Positions 11,671 to 23,963 are shown, counted from the stretch's first letter. The stretch: DNA of 64,000 nt from Tragulus kanchil (GCA_022376925.1 JAIOJX010000001.1:34814170-34878169), one strand, 5' to 3'. Program-made: numbers and translations. Notes: generated by a model not told the origin, from the sequence alone.

Positions 11671-12446
11671 GATGCCACCCTTATGGCAGAAAAAGAAGAG
11701 GAACTAAAGAGCCTCTTGATGAAGGTGAAAGAGGAGAGTGAAAAAGCTGGCCTAAAACTCAACACTCAAAAAACAAAGATCATGGCATCCAATCCCATCA
11801 CTTCATGGCAAATAGTTGGGCAAACAATGGAAATGGTGACAGGCTTTATTTTCTTGGGATCCAAAATCACTGTGGATGGTGACTGCAGCCATGAAATTAA
11901 AAGACACTTGCTCCTTAGAATAAAAGCTATGAAAAACTTAGACAGCATATTAAAAAACAGAGACATCACTTTGTTCACAAAACTCAGTATAGTCAAAGCT
12001 ATGACTTTCCCAGTAGTCATGTATGGATGTAAAAGTTGGACTATAAAGAAGGCTGAGCACCGAAGAATTGATGCCTTTGAACTGTGGTGCTGGAGAAGGC
12101 TCTTGAGAGTCCCTTGGACTGCAAGGAGATCAAACCAGTCAATCCTAAAGGCAATCAACCCTGAATATTCATTGAAAAGAATGATGCTGAAGCTGAATCT
12201 TCAATACTTTGACCACCTGATGCAAAAAGACAACTCATTGGAAAGGAGCCTAATGTTGAGAAAAATAGAAGACCAAAAGAGAAGGGGATGACAGAGGATG
12301 AGATGGTTGGATGGCATACTGAGTCAATGGGACATGAGTTTGAGCAAGTTCCGGGAGATGGTGAAGGACAAAAGAGCCTGGTGTGCTGCAGTCCATGGGG
12401 TCGCAAAGAGTCAGAATGATTGAGCGACTGAACTGAACTGAACTGA
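11597..12446 (+). mobile_element. 5'-truncated BovB LINE, reverse transcriptase C-terminal part
   Basis: The open frame over 11488-12291 encodes the end of the BovB (RTE clade) polyprotein. HADDATLMAE corresponds to the RT catalytic YADD block with Tyr to His; FIFLGSKITVDGDC and FELWCWRRLLRVPWTARRSN are diagnostic of BovB. The 3' end carries an ACTGA-type tail (GAACTGAACTGAACTGAA). Target repeats AAGTAATC flank it at 11589-11596 and 12447-12454. The frame ends early at a stop, and the 5' half is missing, so it is inactive. Confidence 0.9.
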
Positions 12447-12454
12447 AAGTAATC

Positions 12455-13230
12455 ATAGAAATATCTCAATGAGTAAATAACACATTTAAAAACTGTGAAA
12501 ACATAGAAAGTCTCAACAAAGAAATAGAAGATATACAGAAGAACCAAGGAGAAATTTCAGAGTTGATACATACAATAACACAGGTAAAAACTCAACGGAT
12601 GAATGCAACAGTAGAATGGAGCAGAGAGAAAAAAATCCATGAACATAAAGATAGGACACAAAATTAGCCAATTTGAACAACACAAAGAAGATAGCCTGAA
12701 AATAAAATAGAACAAAGTATTAGAGACCAGATGCCATGCTAAGATAATATGTCATTGATGTCTTTGAAGGGAAGAGAAAACATGCAAGCAGTAAAAAGTA
12801 TTTGAGGGAAATATGGCTGACAAACTTCATTATTTGGCAAAACACATAAACCTACAGGTGTGAACATTTGATCAGATCCCAAAAGGATAATCCCTAAGAA
12901 ACCCATGAAAACACATATCATGATCAAACTTTAGAAAACGAAGCACATACATAAAATCTTGAAAACAGAGAAAATAACACCATAAAAACAACGTGAATGA
13001 CAGAAAATTTCTCATATAGAACTATAGGGCACAGAAGAAAATGGAACGTTTTTCAAGTCCTAAAGGAAAAGAGCTCTCAGTCTCCAATGTTATATCTGGC
13101 TAGACTGTCCTTCAGGAATGAAAGCGGATATAGACATTCTCAGATGAAGGAAAACTACAAGAATTTGTCAGCACCAGATGCTCTGTAAAGGGGTGGCTAG
13201 AGGAGTTTCTTAAAACAAAAAGGAATTTGC
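12455..13230 (+). mobile_element. L1/HAL1 ORF1-region remnant
   Basis: A-rich text such as ACATAAACCTACAGGTGTGA and ATATCATGATCAAACTTTAG resembles the mammalian L1/HAL1 region downstream of ORF1's coiled coil. It continues the element interrupted by the BovB at 11597-12446. There are many stops. Confidence 0.55.
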
Positions 13231-13955
13231 AAAAGAAAAGCACTTGGAACATTAGTAAGGAAGAAAGAAAAACAGAAAGAACATAAATATAGGTAAATAC
13301 AATAGTTTTTCCTTCTCTTCTTTAGATTTCTAAGTTCTGTTTGATGGTTAAAACAAAAGCATAACACTACCTGATGTAGTTTCTCAATTATTTCCTTAAG
13401 AGGAAATAATGAAGACTAGAGGTGTAGTGGTTAATTTAATATTCACTTGATTATCTAAGGTATGCCAAGAGAGCTAATAAAGCATTATTTCGGAGTATGT
13501 ATGATCTGTAAGTGTGTATCTTATACAGACTACATTTGGCCCAGTAGACTGAATAAAGAGATCCACCCACTTCCATGTGAGTGAGCATCATCCAGTATAC
13601 TGAGGGACCAGAATGGGACCAAAAGGCAAAAAAGGGTGAATTTTTGTCTTTGTCCTTGGCTTGAGTTTTCCGTCTTCTCCTGCCGTTTGACATTGGAGTT
13701 CCTGTTTCTTGGACTTTCTAGCACTTTGGGACTTACGTCAATGGCCCCCTGGTTTTCAGGCCTTTGAGTTCAGAAGAGGCATTACACCACAGGCTCTTTG
13801 GTTACTAGGCTTTAGAAATTGTGTTAAATTATAATACTAGTTTTTCTAGTTCTCCAGCTTGCACATAGCATACTGTGGGACTTTTCAGCCTTCAGAATGG
13901 TGTAAGCTTATATATACACATATATGTGTGTGCATGTATGTATTAAATAAATGTA
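13231..13955. other. Unassigned DNA, probably an old interspersed repeat
   Basis: CTTCTCCTGCCGTTTGACAT and CTCCAGCTTGCACATAGCAT look like a widespread mammalian medium-reiterated repeat, but I could not name the family. A short TA/TG-rich run ends it at about 13908-13945. No gene seen. Confidence 0.4.
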
Positions 13956-13956
13956 A

Positions 13957-14172
13957 GCATGCATGCTAAGTTGTTTCAGTCATGTCTGACTCCTTGTGAC
14001 CCTATAGACCACCAAGCTCCTCTGTATACGGGATTTTCCAGGCAAGAATACTGGAGTAGGTTGCCATTCCCTCCTCCAAGGGATCTTCCTGACCCAGGGA
14101 TTGAACCCTCATCTCCTGTGTCTCCTGCACTGCAGGTGGATTCTTTACCCTTTGAACAATCGGGGAAGCTCA
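13957..14172 (-). mobile_element. Full-length Bov-tA SINE
   Basis: Reverse strand, complete from the 3' end (GTTTCAGTCATGTCTGACTC) to the head (GGTGGATTCTTTACCCTTTG). The head alone is repeated at 15200-15262 through duplication 5. Confidence 0.9.
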
Positions 14173-16288
14173 TAAGTATACATGTATGCAACATGACATT
14201 CACATAAGAATATCAGAATGAAAGGAGAGATACTGAAAAATTATCCAAAATGTATATTACAACATACACACAGCTATGCTGTCAATTTCATTTTTTTTTG
14301 ATTCTACTTCATCTCCTCACAAAATCGAACACAATGAATCCTTTTCCAAGATAATGAATGCATGTGAACATGTAGGCACACCAGGATCTTTATCATCAAG
14401 AGGGGTTTTTGAGTGAGTACTCATTGGCTCACAATACCGGGGGAGAGCAAAATAACCATTTCTCCATCCCTGAAAACCCACTGTCTAAAAATGAGGCTGT
14501 TCTGTTGTCCATTGCAGTGAGCAGGGGATGGAACCTTATTCCTCAATTGCCAGTTTCTGGGCAGGTGATATGTATAGACTCTAGAAGGATTTGCTTGGTC
14601 ATCTGTGAAATGGGAGTCACAATATCTTTGTCACAGAGCTGCCCTGAGGGGTGAGTGTGGAAACCTGGCCAGAGTGTATGGCATGTGGCAGGACTTCAAA
14701 GGCTCTTTATATGTTGGGGCAAAGCCGTAGAGGCTGCCTGAGCCTCAGGGCTAAGGTAGGCACTGTGCAAAACCATTTCTCACTGTTACAATGAAAAGAT
14801 AGATATCTTTATGAAGGAAGCAAATGTCCCTCTGGTATGGCTTGAGTTCAAAGTTCTAAAAATAGAAGGATCTCTAGTCTCTTGGGAGACTCAGAAACCT
14901 CTAAAAGCTGCCAACATCGTGCCTCTGAGAAGATCCCAATCCAGTCACCATACTGGGAAGACATGCTGCCTCTGAGAAGACATGCTGCCTCATCTGGTGA
15001 GCTCAGAGAGACAGACAGCACTAGGGCAGCAAGCTGTGGTATCGCCTAACTGCTGCTCCTGGAATACTCCATAGGTTAATACATTGGTAGAAAAATTCTA
15101 GACCTGTCTCCCATCCAGTAGTGCAGCTGTCCTCAAATCATGCATCATCCAGCCATGTCACAACACATTTTAGCTGTCTACTATCTTCCCAAGAGGGAAA
15201 ATCTCCTGTGTCTCCTGCACTGCAGGTGGATTCTTTACCCTTTGAACAATCGGGGAAGCTCATAATACATGTATGCAACATGACATTCACATAAGAATAT
15301 CAGAATGAAAGGAGAGATACTGAAAAATTATCCAAAATGTATATTACAACATACACACAGCTATGCTGTCAATTTCATTTTTTTTTGATTCTACTTCATC
15401 TCCTCACAAAATCGAACACAATGAATCCTTTTCCAAGATAATGAATGCATGTGAACATGTAGGCACACCAGGATCTTTATCATCAAGAGGGGTTTTTGAG
15501 TGAGTACTCATTGGCTCACAATACCGGGGGAGAGCAAAATAACCATTTCTCCATCCCTGAAAACCCACTGTCTAAAAATGAGGCTGTTCTGTTGTCCATT
15601 GCAGTGAGCAGGGGATGGAACCTTATTCCTCAATTGCCAGTTTCTGGGCAGGTGATATGTATAGACTCTAGAAGGATTTGCTTGGTCATCTGTGAAATGG
15701 GAGTCACAATATCTTTGTCACAGAGCTGCCCTGAGGGGTGAGTGTGGAAACCTGGCCAGAGTGTATGGCATGTGGCAGGACTTCAAAGGCTCTTTATATG
15801 TTGGGGCAAAGCGTAGAGGCTGCCTGAGCCTCAGGGCTAAGGTAGGCACTGTGCAAAACCATTTCTCACTGTTACAATGAAAAGATAGATATCTTTATGA
15901 AGGAAGCAAATGTCCCTCTGGTATGGCTTGAGTTCAAAGTTCTAAAAATAGAAGGATCTCTAGTCTCTTGGGAGACTCAGAAACCTCTAAAAGCTGCCAA
16001 CATCGTGCCTCTGAGAAGATCCCAATCCAGTCACCATACTGGGAAGACATGCTGCCTCTGAGAAGACATGCTGCCTCATCTGGTGAGCTCAGAGAGACAG
16101 ACAGCACTAGGGCAGCAAGCTGTGGTATCGCCTAACTGCTGCTCCTGGAATACTCCATAGGTTAATACATTGGTAGAAAAATTCTAGACCTGTCTCCCAT
16201 CCAGTAGTGCAGCTGTCCTCAAATCATGCATCATCCAGCCATGTCACAACACATTTTAGCTGTCTACTATCTTCCCAAGAGGGAAAAT
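14110..16288 (+). repeat. Tandem direct duplication 5 (about 1087 bp)
   Basis: Copy A 14110-15199, copy B 15200-16288. Offset drops from 1090 to 1087 through small deletions (CATAAGTATACATG against CATAATACATG; AAAGCCGTAG against AAAGCGTAG). Copy B starts inside the Bov-tA head. Confidence 0.95.
14173..15199. other. Mostly unique intergenic DNA with a MIR-like trace
   Basis: ATCTGTGAAATGGGAGTCAC near 14600 resembles an inverted MIR. The segment also holds an internal CATGCTGCCTCTGAGAAGA repeat near 14960. The 81-codon frame at 14409-14654 has no recognisable domain, and its exact second copy (15496-15741) comes from duplication 5. The partner at 15263-16288 has the same content. Confidence 0.4.
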
Positions 16289-16912
16289 CCCTGAAATTAC
16301 TAGCATTTCATTGATGCACAATTGTCCATTCTTTCATTCATTCAGAACTAAATATATATTGACCTTAAAACTTATACCATTCCATTCAAGGTGTCTCATT
16401 AACTCTATAGTAGAAATAAGATGGCATGAAGGGAAATGAAAGTATGGGCAAATTTAGGGATTAAAATGAGCTGGAAGAGTTCCTTCATGTTCACTCAAAT
16501 TTTCTCAAATTTCAAGGCATTGGAGATAAAAAAAATTCCCTCCTTGGAACCTTCATCCCTATCTCTTTCTCTCTCTCTCTCTCCCCCTCTTCTCTTTCTC
16601 ACTGTCTCCTTCCCTCCATCCATCCCTGTCTTCTCCTTCAAAATATAAGTTGCAGCAAGTTTTCTTCATTCCCTGTTAACATTCTTCAATTCCCACTAAC
16701 TCCTTATGCCACTGCATTATGAATTCTGTCCCCATGATTGCAATGAGCATGCTCCCACCAAGGTCAAGAGCCACCTTTTTGTCCCTGGGTCTAGATATTT
16801 TGTACAAGTACTACCATACCAAGCAAAGAAAAGCAAGTGGATATTAGTGAAACAGGGAAGTCATAAAATATAATGAGATATATGATGGCTTTTCTGCAAA
16901 AGTATCAATTCA
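16289..16912. other. Unique DNA with a TC-rich microsatellite
   Basis: No gene recognised. A (TC)n run with C-rich interruptions spans about 16560-16625. Confidence 0.5.
16560..16625 (+). repeat. (TC)n microsatellite
   Basis: TCTCTCTCTCTCTCTC at about 16567-16583, followed by C-rich variants. Confidence 0.9.
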
Positions 16913-16977
16913 TTGGGCCGGCCAAAAAGTTCACTTGAGTTCTGTCTTACAGAGAAACCCAAGTGAACTTTTTGACC
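16913..16977. mobile_element. Mariner-derived MITE
   Basis: Two inverted arms, GGCCAAAAAGTTCACTTGAG (from 16919) and AACCCAAGTGAACTTTTTGA (from 16956), pair over about 22 bases with two mismatches around a 14-base centre. The arm text is the TTGGGTTGGCCAAAAAGTT type terminal repeat of ungulate mariner elements; the same terminus is seen at 40371. Confidence 0.8.
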
Positions 16978-18603
16978 ACAGAATATTTATTGGTACCAAC
17001 ATGAATACATGTGTATATGATTATGTGGTTATGCTAGTGTGCTACATATAGAGAAAAATCTGGAGAAGAAACACCAGTAAATTAATAGAAAAAGATTTTG
17101 TATTGTGGTTGTCAGAAGGTGGGACCAAAAGGGAAAGAAAAATTTCATCTTCTAAACATTTCTATATAATTTGATAGTTGTTGGAAAAGTAAATAATTCA
17201 TTGGTAATCTGAAATAGTCATTAAGTTTTGTAAAACAAGATGTGTAAACTATGCCACAAAAAAACAGAGTAGAAATACATCTATTGACTTGGAAACATGC
17301 TCATATACTATTTCAGAAAATTATCACATAAAGATATTTCTTTGATAATGATTCAGTCTGTAATCATCTGTGGGAGAGTGGACCCTTTCCTTTTCTAAAT
17401 TTGCATTTCTATACTATTTTAATTAAATATGGAAACTTTATTTAATAAACTACTGAAACCTTAAAATACTTGAATCTGATGACAAATATGATGCTCATAT
17501 ATTCATTGCTTAGGAAACATGTTCATAGTATACTGTTTAGTGGGTAAAAGAAGCAGATCAAGATAATTTACCCAAGAATACTTTTCTGTGTGTGCATGCT
17601 TGTGTTTCTATGTCTCAAACTTCTTCACACTGCTTATTCACACTGACTGGTATACAATTTATTCAGTTCACACAGGGGCTTCACTTCCAGCTGTAGGAGT
17701 TAAAGATTCCAGGAAGGATATCAATATGGAAGGATCTCTATCAGTGTCTGGAAGATTCCTGAAGGCTTTGGCCTAAACAGTGAATTCATCCACCTCCCTC
17801 ACTTCCATGCAACCTGTTCCTGAGATTTTCACTTTTGCAATTCTGACTCTGATCGCCAGGTGGCATCTTGCTCTCCTTTATACAGGCTATTTTTCTCCCA
17901 ATTGCAAAAGCATTGCTTTACAGATAGAATTTGTTTTTCCTCGAAGTAAATTATGGAACAAGGAGTACTGAACGATCACAGCTCTCTCTGAAAATTTCAT
18001 ATGTTTATAATTAAAAGACTGGAAGGATATATACATAGATCTTTTTTGCTTACTCTTGCATCTACATCTCATTAATTTGTTAATGTGTGTTAGGCACTGC
18101 CAGACCAATTCCATATCTGCATCCCACACCTTCCTTGTCTTGATCACTAGACCTACATGAAGTGGAAACGACCACAGGGAACAACACGCATGTTAGTGCA
18201 CACCCATGATGCGTGACTTCAAATGGACTCCACTGTAACAAGGTTAATCCCAACTTCCCCTTGAGTCCTAGAAACTCACTGCAGAAGAAAAGATAATAAA
18301 ACCTGACTACCAGGTACAAATAATGATAGAATTAGACATTAAAGGATTCAAAAATTTTAGAAAGCTTTTCTGCAAAACCACAGCAGTGCTTTTCAAACTT
18401 GGATGAATACCATAAACTAGTTGGAGATATTATTCTAAATGTAGACACCTCTCATTCCACTTTCCTGTTTTGGATTAAGAATAGGCACAGAGAAGAACAT
18501 ACACAGGCAAAGAATTAGAGGGAGGTGCCAAATGGCCACAGAGGTCAGCTTGAAGGGCTAACACTGGACAATTCTGGGACAATTTGAGCAGCAAACTACT
18601 TAA
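16978..18603. other. Intergenic DNA, no gene recognised
   Basis: Moderately AT-rich. Short frames (for example 17588-17776 and 17887-18147) lack recognisable domains. Some A-rich text near 17050-17350 may be decayed L1. Confidence 0.4.
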
Positions 18604-18785
18604 TGATAGGGACTTTCCTGGTGGTCCAGTGGTTAAGACTCTTCACTCTTAACGCAGGGAGCCCAGGTTCAATACCTGGCCAGGGAAATAAATCCCACAC
18701 GCCACAACTAAAAGATCCCGTGTGCAGCAATGAAGATCCTGCATGTGGCAAAGAAGACTCGGCCCAACCAAATAAATTTTAAAAA
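18604..18785 (+). mobile_element. CHR-type tRNA-derived SINE
   Basis: Starts GGACTTTCCTGGTGGTCCAG, has B-box-like GGTTCAATACC, and ends in an AAATAAATTTTAAAAAA tail. Target repeats TACTTAATGATA lie on both sides (near 18597 and 18787). It lacks the longer distal tail of the SINE at 20081. Confidence 0.9.
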
Positions 18786-18786
18786 A

Positions 18787-19368
18787 TACTTAATGATAAT
18801 AAACCCCTTTATTTAAATGGGACTTTAGGGGTCATATTTATACAAATGAAAACAATTGTCTAATAATTAGTGATGGGGAAAGGGAAAAGCTTGGCCCTAC
18901 ACTCAAATGCTAAGCATTAATTCTAATAGGAATGGCAAAATTGGAAAAGCAATACTTTACAGAAACCATAACAGTAAGTGGTTCCGGTAAGAATTATAAA
19001 TAGATGCTCAGACTGTGTCTAATCTCACTGCAGTCACAGAGTCACCATGGTAACTGTGACTGCAGTGAGATTTGACGCAGTCAGATAAAACTGGGAAAAA
19101 ACAAGCAATATCCACCCTGATTATGTTCCAATATGTGACGGAAATTAAATAGGACAGATATACTACACAGTCATCAACCTCAAGTATTCTGCACAACGAA
19201 TATTCCTGGAAGCTTTAGCAGTATATACACATGTGTATAGATATATGCGTAGATACATTCCCACAAACACACATGCCCTCTCTTTCCATCTCCCACCTCC
19301 TCCTCCCTCACTCTCTGTTCTCTCACCATCCAATATCCCAGGAATTCATTGATGTGGATTCACGGGAG
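18787..19368. other. Intergenic DNA holding a perfect hairpin
   Basis: Nothing gene-like apart from the inverted repeat listed separately at 19021-19072; a TA/CA-rich stretch lies at 19225-19275. Confidence 0.4.
19021..19072. repeat. Perfect inverted repeat, 19-bp arms and 14-base loop
   Basis: AATCTCACTGCAGTCACAG at 19021-19039 is the exact reverse complement of CTGTGACTGCAGTGAGATT at 19054-19072. The loop contains the palindrome ACCATGGT. The flanks show no pairing and no transposon family is evident. Confidence 0.9.
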
Positions 19369-20080
19369 CATAAAGAAGACTATCCCCACAATTTAGCGAA
19401 TTCATTTCTATAAATTTCAAAGCTACTGGACTATTTTAATGATGGATTTTTCTGGAAGTGACTTGTAGAATTGTTTCTGAGGCATTTTTCTCCACGGTTT
19501 CAGCAGATCACCAATAATGAATAGAAGCTGATGTGGAAATACAGGAAATGCAAGTTATGCATCAAACACCTTTCCATTCTAGAGCAGTCTGTGCTTTCCA
19601 AAGATTGAAAAGATTCCTCAGCAGCTTCTGTTGAACATTTGGCTGCTGACAGTTCAACGTAAACAAAATACGTGAAACTTTTAGCATTTTAATTAAAAAT
19701 ACTGTCATTTATAATAGCCACAAGAAGTATGAGATACTTAGGGATAATTTGTCCACAGGTGTGCAATGCCTATACTTTCAACACTACAAAACATTGCTCA
19801 GAGAAACTAAATAAAACCTAAATAAATACATATGCTATCTTCGTGGTTTGGAAATCTCAGTATTGTTAAGATGTCTATTCTCAAACTGATTTATAGAGTC
19901 AGTGAAATCACAACAAAAATCCCGGCAGACATCTTTTTGAGAAACTGACAGGATGATTTCTAATTTCCTATAAAAATAAAAAAGACTTAGACTATGAAAA
20001 ATGACTTTGACAATAACGGGGTGGGAAGATACCTGATTTCAAGACTCTTTATAACTCTGTAATAGTAAAAAGAAGTGTGG

Positions 20081-20411
20081 GGGCTTCCCCTGGTGGTCCA
20101 GTGGATAAGGACACCGCCTTGCAGTGCAAGGGCCGCCGGTTCGATCCCTGGCCTGGGAAGATCCCACGTGCCGCGGAGTGGCTGGACTGATGTGTCCAAT
20201 CACTGAGCCGGAGCTCTGGAGTGCATGCGCCCAGGGCCAGTGCTCTGCGACAACAGAGGCCACCGCGATGGGAGGCCCACAGGAGCCAAAGAACAGAAAC
20301 GGATGGAAATAGACAAATGAAAGACCAACAGAAGTGGCCCGCCGGCTCCCCTCCCTCCCCAACCCGACCTCCGCCCAAAATAAATAATAAATAAATCTTT
20401 AAAAAAAAAAA
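20081..20411 (+). mobile_element. Best-preserved full-length CHR-type SINE with unusual tail
   Basis: Head GGGCTTCCCCTGGTGGTCCA with A-box-like TGGTCCAGTGG and B box GGTTCGATCCC. A CpG-bearing body follows (CACGTGCCGCGGAGTGGC), then a tail module CCAAAGAACAGAAACGGATG, ATGAAAGACCAACAGAAGTG, a C-rich segment and AATAAATAATAAATAAATC plus poly(A). Target repeat AAAAAGAAGTGTGG flanks it at 20067-20080 and 20412-20425. It is derived from a tRNA gene but is not a functional tRNA. Confidence 0.92.
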
Positions 20412-21172
20412 AAAAAGAAGTGTGGTATTAGGGTGAAGGTAAAAATGTATATCAAAGGAACATAAAGAAGACTATCCCCACAATTTAGCGAATTCATTTC
20501 TATAAATTTCAAAGCTACTGGACTATTTTAATGATGGATTTTTCTGGAAGTGACTTGTAGAATTGTTTCTGAGGCATTTTTCTCCACGGTTTCAGCAGAT
20601 CACCAATAATGAATAGAAGCTGATGTGGAAATACAGGAAATGCAAGTTATGCATCAAACACCTTTCCATTCTAGAGCAGTCTGTGCTTTCCAAAGATTGA
20701 AAAGATTCCTCAGCAGCTTCTGTTGAACATTTGGCTGCTGACAGTTCAACGTAAACAAAATACGTGAAACTTTTAGCATTTTAATTAAAAATACTGTCAT
20801 TTATAATAGCCACAAGAAGTATGAGATACTTAGGGATAATTTGTCCACAGGTGTGCAATGCCTATACTTTCAACACTACAAAACATTGCTCAGAGAAACT
20901 AAATAAAACCTAAATAAATACATATGCTATCTTCGTGGTTTGGAAATCTCAGTATTGTTAAGATGTCTATTCTCAAACTGATTTATAGAGTCAGTGAAAT
21001 CACAACAAAAATCCCGGCAGACATCTTTTTGAGAAACTGACAGGATGATTTCTAATTTCCTATAAAAATAAAAAAGACTTAGACTATGAAAAATGACTTT
21101 GACAATAACGGGGTGGGAAGATACCTGATTTCAAGACTCTTTATAACTCTGTAATAGTAAAAAGAAGTGTGG

Positions 21173-21508
21173 GGGCTTCCCCTGGTGGTCCAGTGGATAA
21201 GGACACCGCCTTGCAGTGCAAGGGCCGCCGGTTCGATCCCTGGCCTGGGAAGATCCCACGTGCCGCGGAGTGGCTGGACTGATGTGTCCAATCACTGAGC
21301 CGGAGCTCTGGAGTGCATGCGCCCAGGGCCAGTGCTCTGCGACAACAGAGGCCACCGCGATGGGAGGCCCACAGGAGCCAAAGAACAGAAACGGATGGAA
21401 ATAGACAAATGAAAGACCAACAGAAGTGGCCCGCCGGCTCCCCTCCCTCCCCAACCCGACCTCCGCCCAAAATAAATAATAAATAAATCTTTAAAAAAAA
21501 AAAAAAAA
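21173..21508 (+). mobile_element. Duplicate of the SINE at 20081-20411
   Basis: Identical body with the same flanking target repeat; product of duplication 6. Confidence 0.92.
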
Positions 21509-21910
21509 GAAGTGTGGTATTAGGGTGAAGGTAAAAATGTATATCAAAGGAACAAAATGAAGAGTCAAAAAACAGACCTATAAGTATGTGAACAACTGAT
21601 TTATGGCAAAGCTTCAAAGGCAATTTTGTGGACAAAGAATAGTCTTTTCAACACATGGTGCTTGGAGAAGTGGACAGCCATATGCACAACCATAATGTGT
21701 GATCCATATACAGTACTGTAAACAAAACTCAACTCAAAATACATCATAAACCTATCAAAAACAAAAACTGTGAACCTGTAAAGAAAACACAAGAGAAATT
21801 CCTTGTGACATTGGATTAGGTACAAATTTCATAGATGAAAAATCAATACCACAATTCATAAGGGAACAAATCAATCATTTGTACTTCTTTTTTTAATATG
21901 TAGGCATGTC

Positions 21911-22243
21911 CACTTTTTATTTATTTATTTATTTATTTGTTTATTTTGGTGGGGGTGGGGTGGGGAGGGAGGGGAGCAGGTGGGCCACTTCTATTGGTCT
22001 TTCATTTTTATTTATTTTTCATCCATCTTTGTTCTTCGGCCTGTGTGGGCCTCCCGTCGCGGTGGCCTCTGTTGTTGCAGAGCACCGGCTCTGGGCGCAT
22101 GCGCTCCAGAGCTCCGGCTCGGTAATTGGACACATTGGTCCAGCCACTCCGCGGCACGTGGGATCTTCCCAGGCCAGGGATCAAACAAGCGCCCCTTGCA
22201 CTACAAGGCGGTGTCCTTACCCACTGGACCACCAGGGAAGCCC
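21911..22243 (-). mobile_element. CHR-type SINE with unusual tail
   Basis: Same family as 20081, in reverse orientation: tail at left, head ending at CCACTGGACCACCAGGGAAG. B box is degraded (GCTTGTTTGATCCC in sense). No clear target repeat was found. Confidence 0.88.
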
Positions 22244-23060
22244 TCAACTGTATTTCTTGAAAGGGAAATTTTTCTGCTCTTCTAAAGACACTGTTGAGAG
22301 AATGAAAAGACAAGTCACTGACAGGGCAAGTGTTTGAAAGTCATGTAATTGACAAAGAACTTGTATCCAGAATATAGAAGATCTTGCAAAAGCCCATAAG
22401 AAGAAAACAGACACTCAAATAAATGGGCAAAAATTATGAATAGACAATACACACACATACACAAGCAAACATCAAATAAGTACTACTTGAAATGATGCTC
22501 AACATTATTAATTATTAGAGAAATGCACATGCAAACTTCAATGAAATAATACTACAGTCCTTGTGAGAATGACTGGGATGAAAATTAAGAAGACTGAACA
22601 CAGCAAATCTGTGTGGAATGCAAAATAAATAATAAATAAATCTTTAAAAAAAAAAAAAGAAGTGTGGTATTAGGGTGAAGGTAAAAATGTATATCAAAGG
22701 AACAAAATGAAGAGTCAAAAAACAGACCTATAAGTATGTGAACAACTGATTTATGGCAAAGCTTCAAAGGCAATTTTGTGGACAAAGAATAGTCTTTTCA
22801 ACACATGGTGCTTGGAGAAGTGGACAGCCATATGCACAACCATAATGTGTGATCCATATACAGTACTGTAAACAAAACTCAACTCAAAATACATCATAAA
22901 CCTATCAAAAACAAAAACTGTGAACCTGTAAAGAAAACACAAGAGAAATTCCTTGTGACATTGGATTAGGTACAAATTTCATAGATAAAAAATCAATACC
23001 ACAATTCATAAGGGAACAAATCAATCATTTGTACTTCTTTTTTTAATATGTAGGCATGTC

Positions 23061-23390
23061 CACTTTTTATTTATTTATTTATTTATTTGTTTATTTTGGT
23101 GGGGTGGGTGGGAGGGAGGGGAGCAGGTGGGCCACTTCTATTGGTCTTTCATTTTTATTTATTTTTCATCCATCTTTGTTCTTCGGCCTGTGTGGGCCTC
23201 CCGTCGCGGTGGCCTCTGTTGTTGCAGAGCACCGGCTCTGGGCGCATGCGCTCCAGAGCTCCGGCTCGGTAATTGGACACATTGGTCCAGCCACTCCGCG
23301 GCACGTGGGATCTTCCCAGGCCAGGGATCAAACAAGCGCCCCTTGCACTACAAGGCGGTGTCCTTACCCACTGGACCACCAGGGAAGCCC
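23061..23390 (-). mobile_element. Duplicate of the SINE at 21911-22243
   Basis: Three bases shorter within the G-rich segment, otherwise identical; from duplication 7. Confidence 0.9.
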
Positions 23391-23963
23391 TCAACTGTAT
23401 TTCTTGAAAGGGAAATTTTTCTGCTCTTCTAAAGACACTGTTGAGAGAATGAAAAGACAAGTCACTGACAGGGCAAGTGTTTGAAAGTCATGTAATTGAC
23501 AAAGAACTTGTATCCAGAATATAGAAGATCTTGCAAAAGCCCATAAGAAGAAAACAGACACTCAAATAAATGGGCAAAAATTATGAATAGACAATACACA
23601 CACATACACAAGCAAACATCAAATAAGTACTACTTGAAATGATGCTCAACATTATTAATTATTAGAGAAATGCACATGCAAACTTCAATGAAATAATACT
23701 ACAGTCCTTGTGAGAATGACTGGGATGAAAATTAAGAAGACTGAACACAGCAAATCTGTGTGGAATGCTCATGCAACTGCTAGTGGAAATGAAAAATTGT
23801 GTGACCACTTTGAAAAACAGTTTGTCACTTTATTATCATGTTAATCCCTTATCTATCACGTGATCCAGTCATTGTACTCCTAAGTATTTATCCTAGAGGA
23901 AGACAGTCTATGTATATACAAAAACTAATACACAAGTGTTCAAACTTTATTTAAAAGGCCTCT

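Larger units (their letters stand above)
19369..21552 (+). repeat. Tandem direct duplication 6 (1092 bp)
   Basis: Copy A 19369-20460, copy B 20461-21552, both starting CATAAAGAAGACTATCCCCA. The copies are nearly identical, including the full SINE. The A to B junction joins L1 text to unique DNA with about 5 bases shared. Confidence 0.95.
21468..23768 (+). repeat. Tandem direct duplication 7 (about 1150 bp)
   Basis: Copy A 21468-22620, copy B 22621-23768. Copy B starts in the SINE A-rich tail (CAAAATAAATAATAAATAAA). Offset falls from 1153 to 1147 through losses in A and G runs (GGTGGGGGTGGGG against GGTGGGGTGGG). The left part overlaps duplication 6, so the text around 21497-21550 occurs three times. 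Confidence 0.95.

Noticed and set aside
11488..12291. 267-codon ORF as a host gene
   Set aside because: From residue about 37 on it is BovB reverse transcriptase text with LINE end and target repeats; the first part is read-through of flanking DNA.
20081..20170. tRNA gene
   Set aside because: A and B box-like motifs are present but the sequence is a SINE head without a cloverleaf-capable mature tRNA, and it has multiple copies with target repeats.
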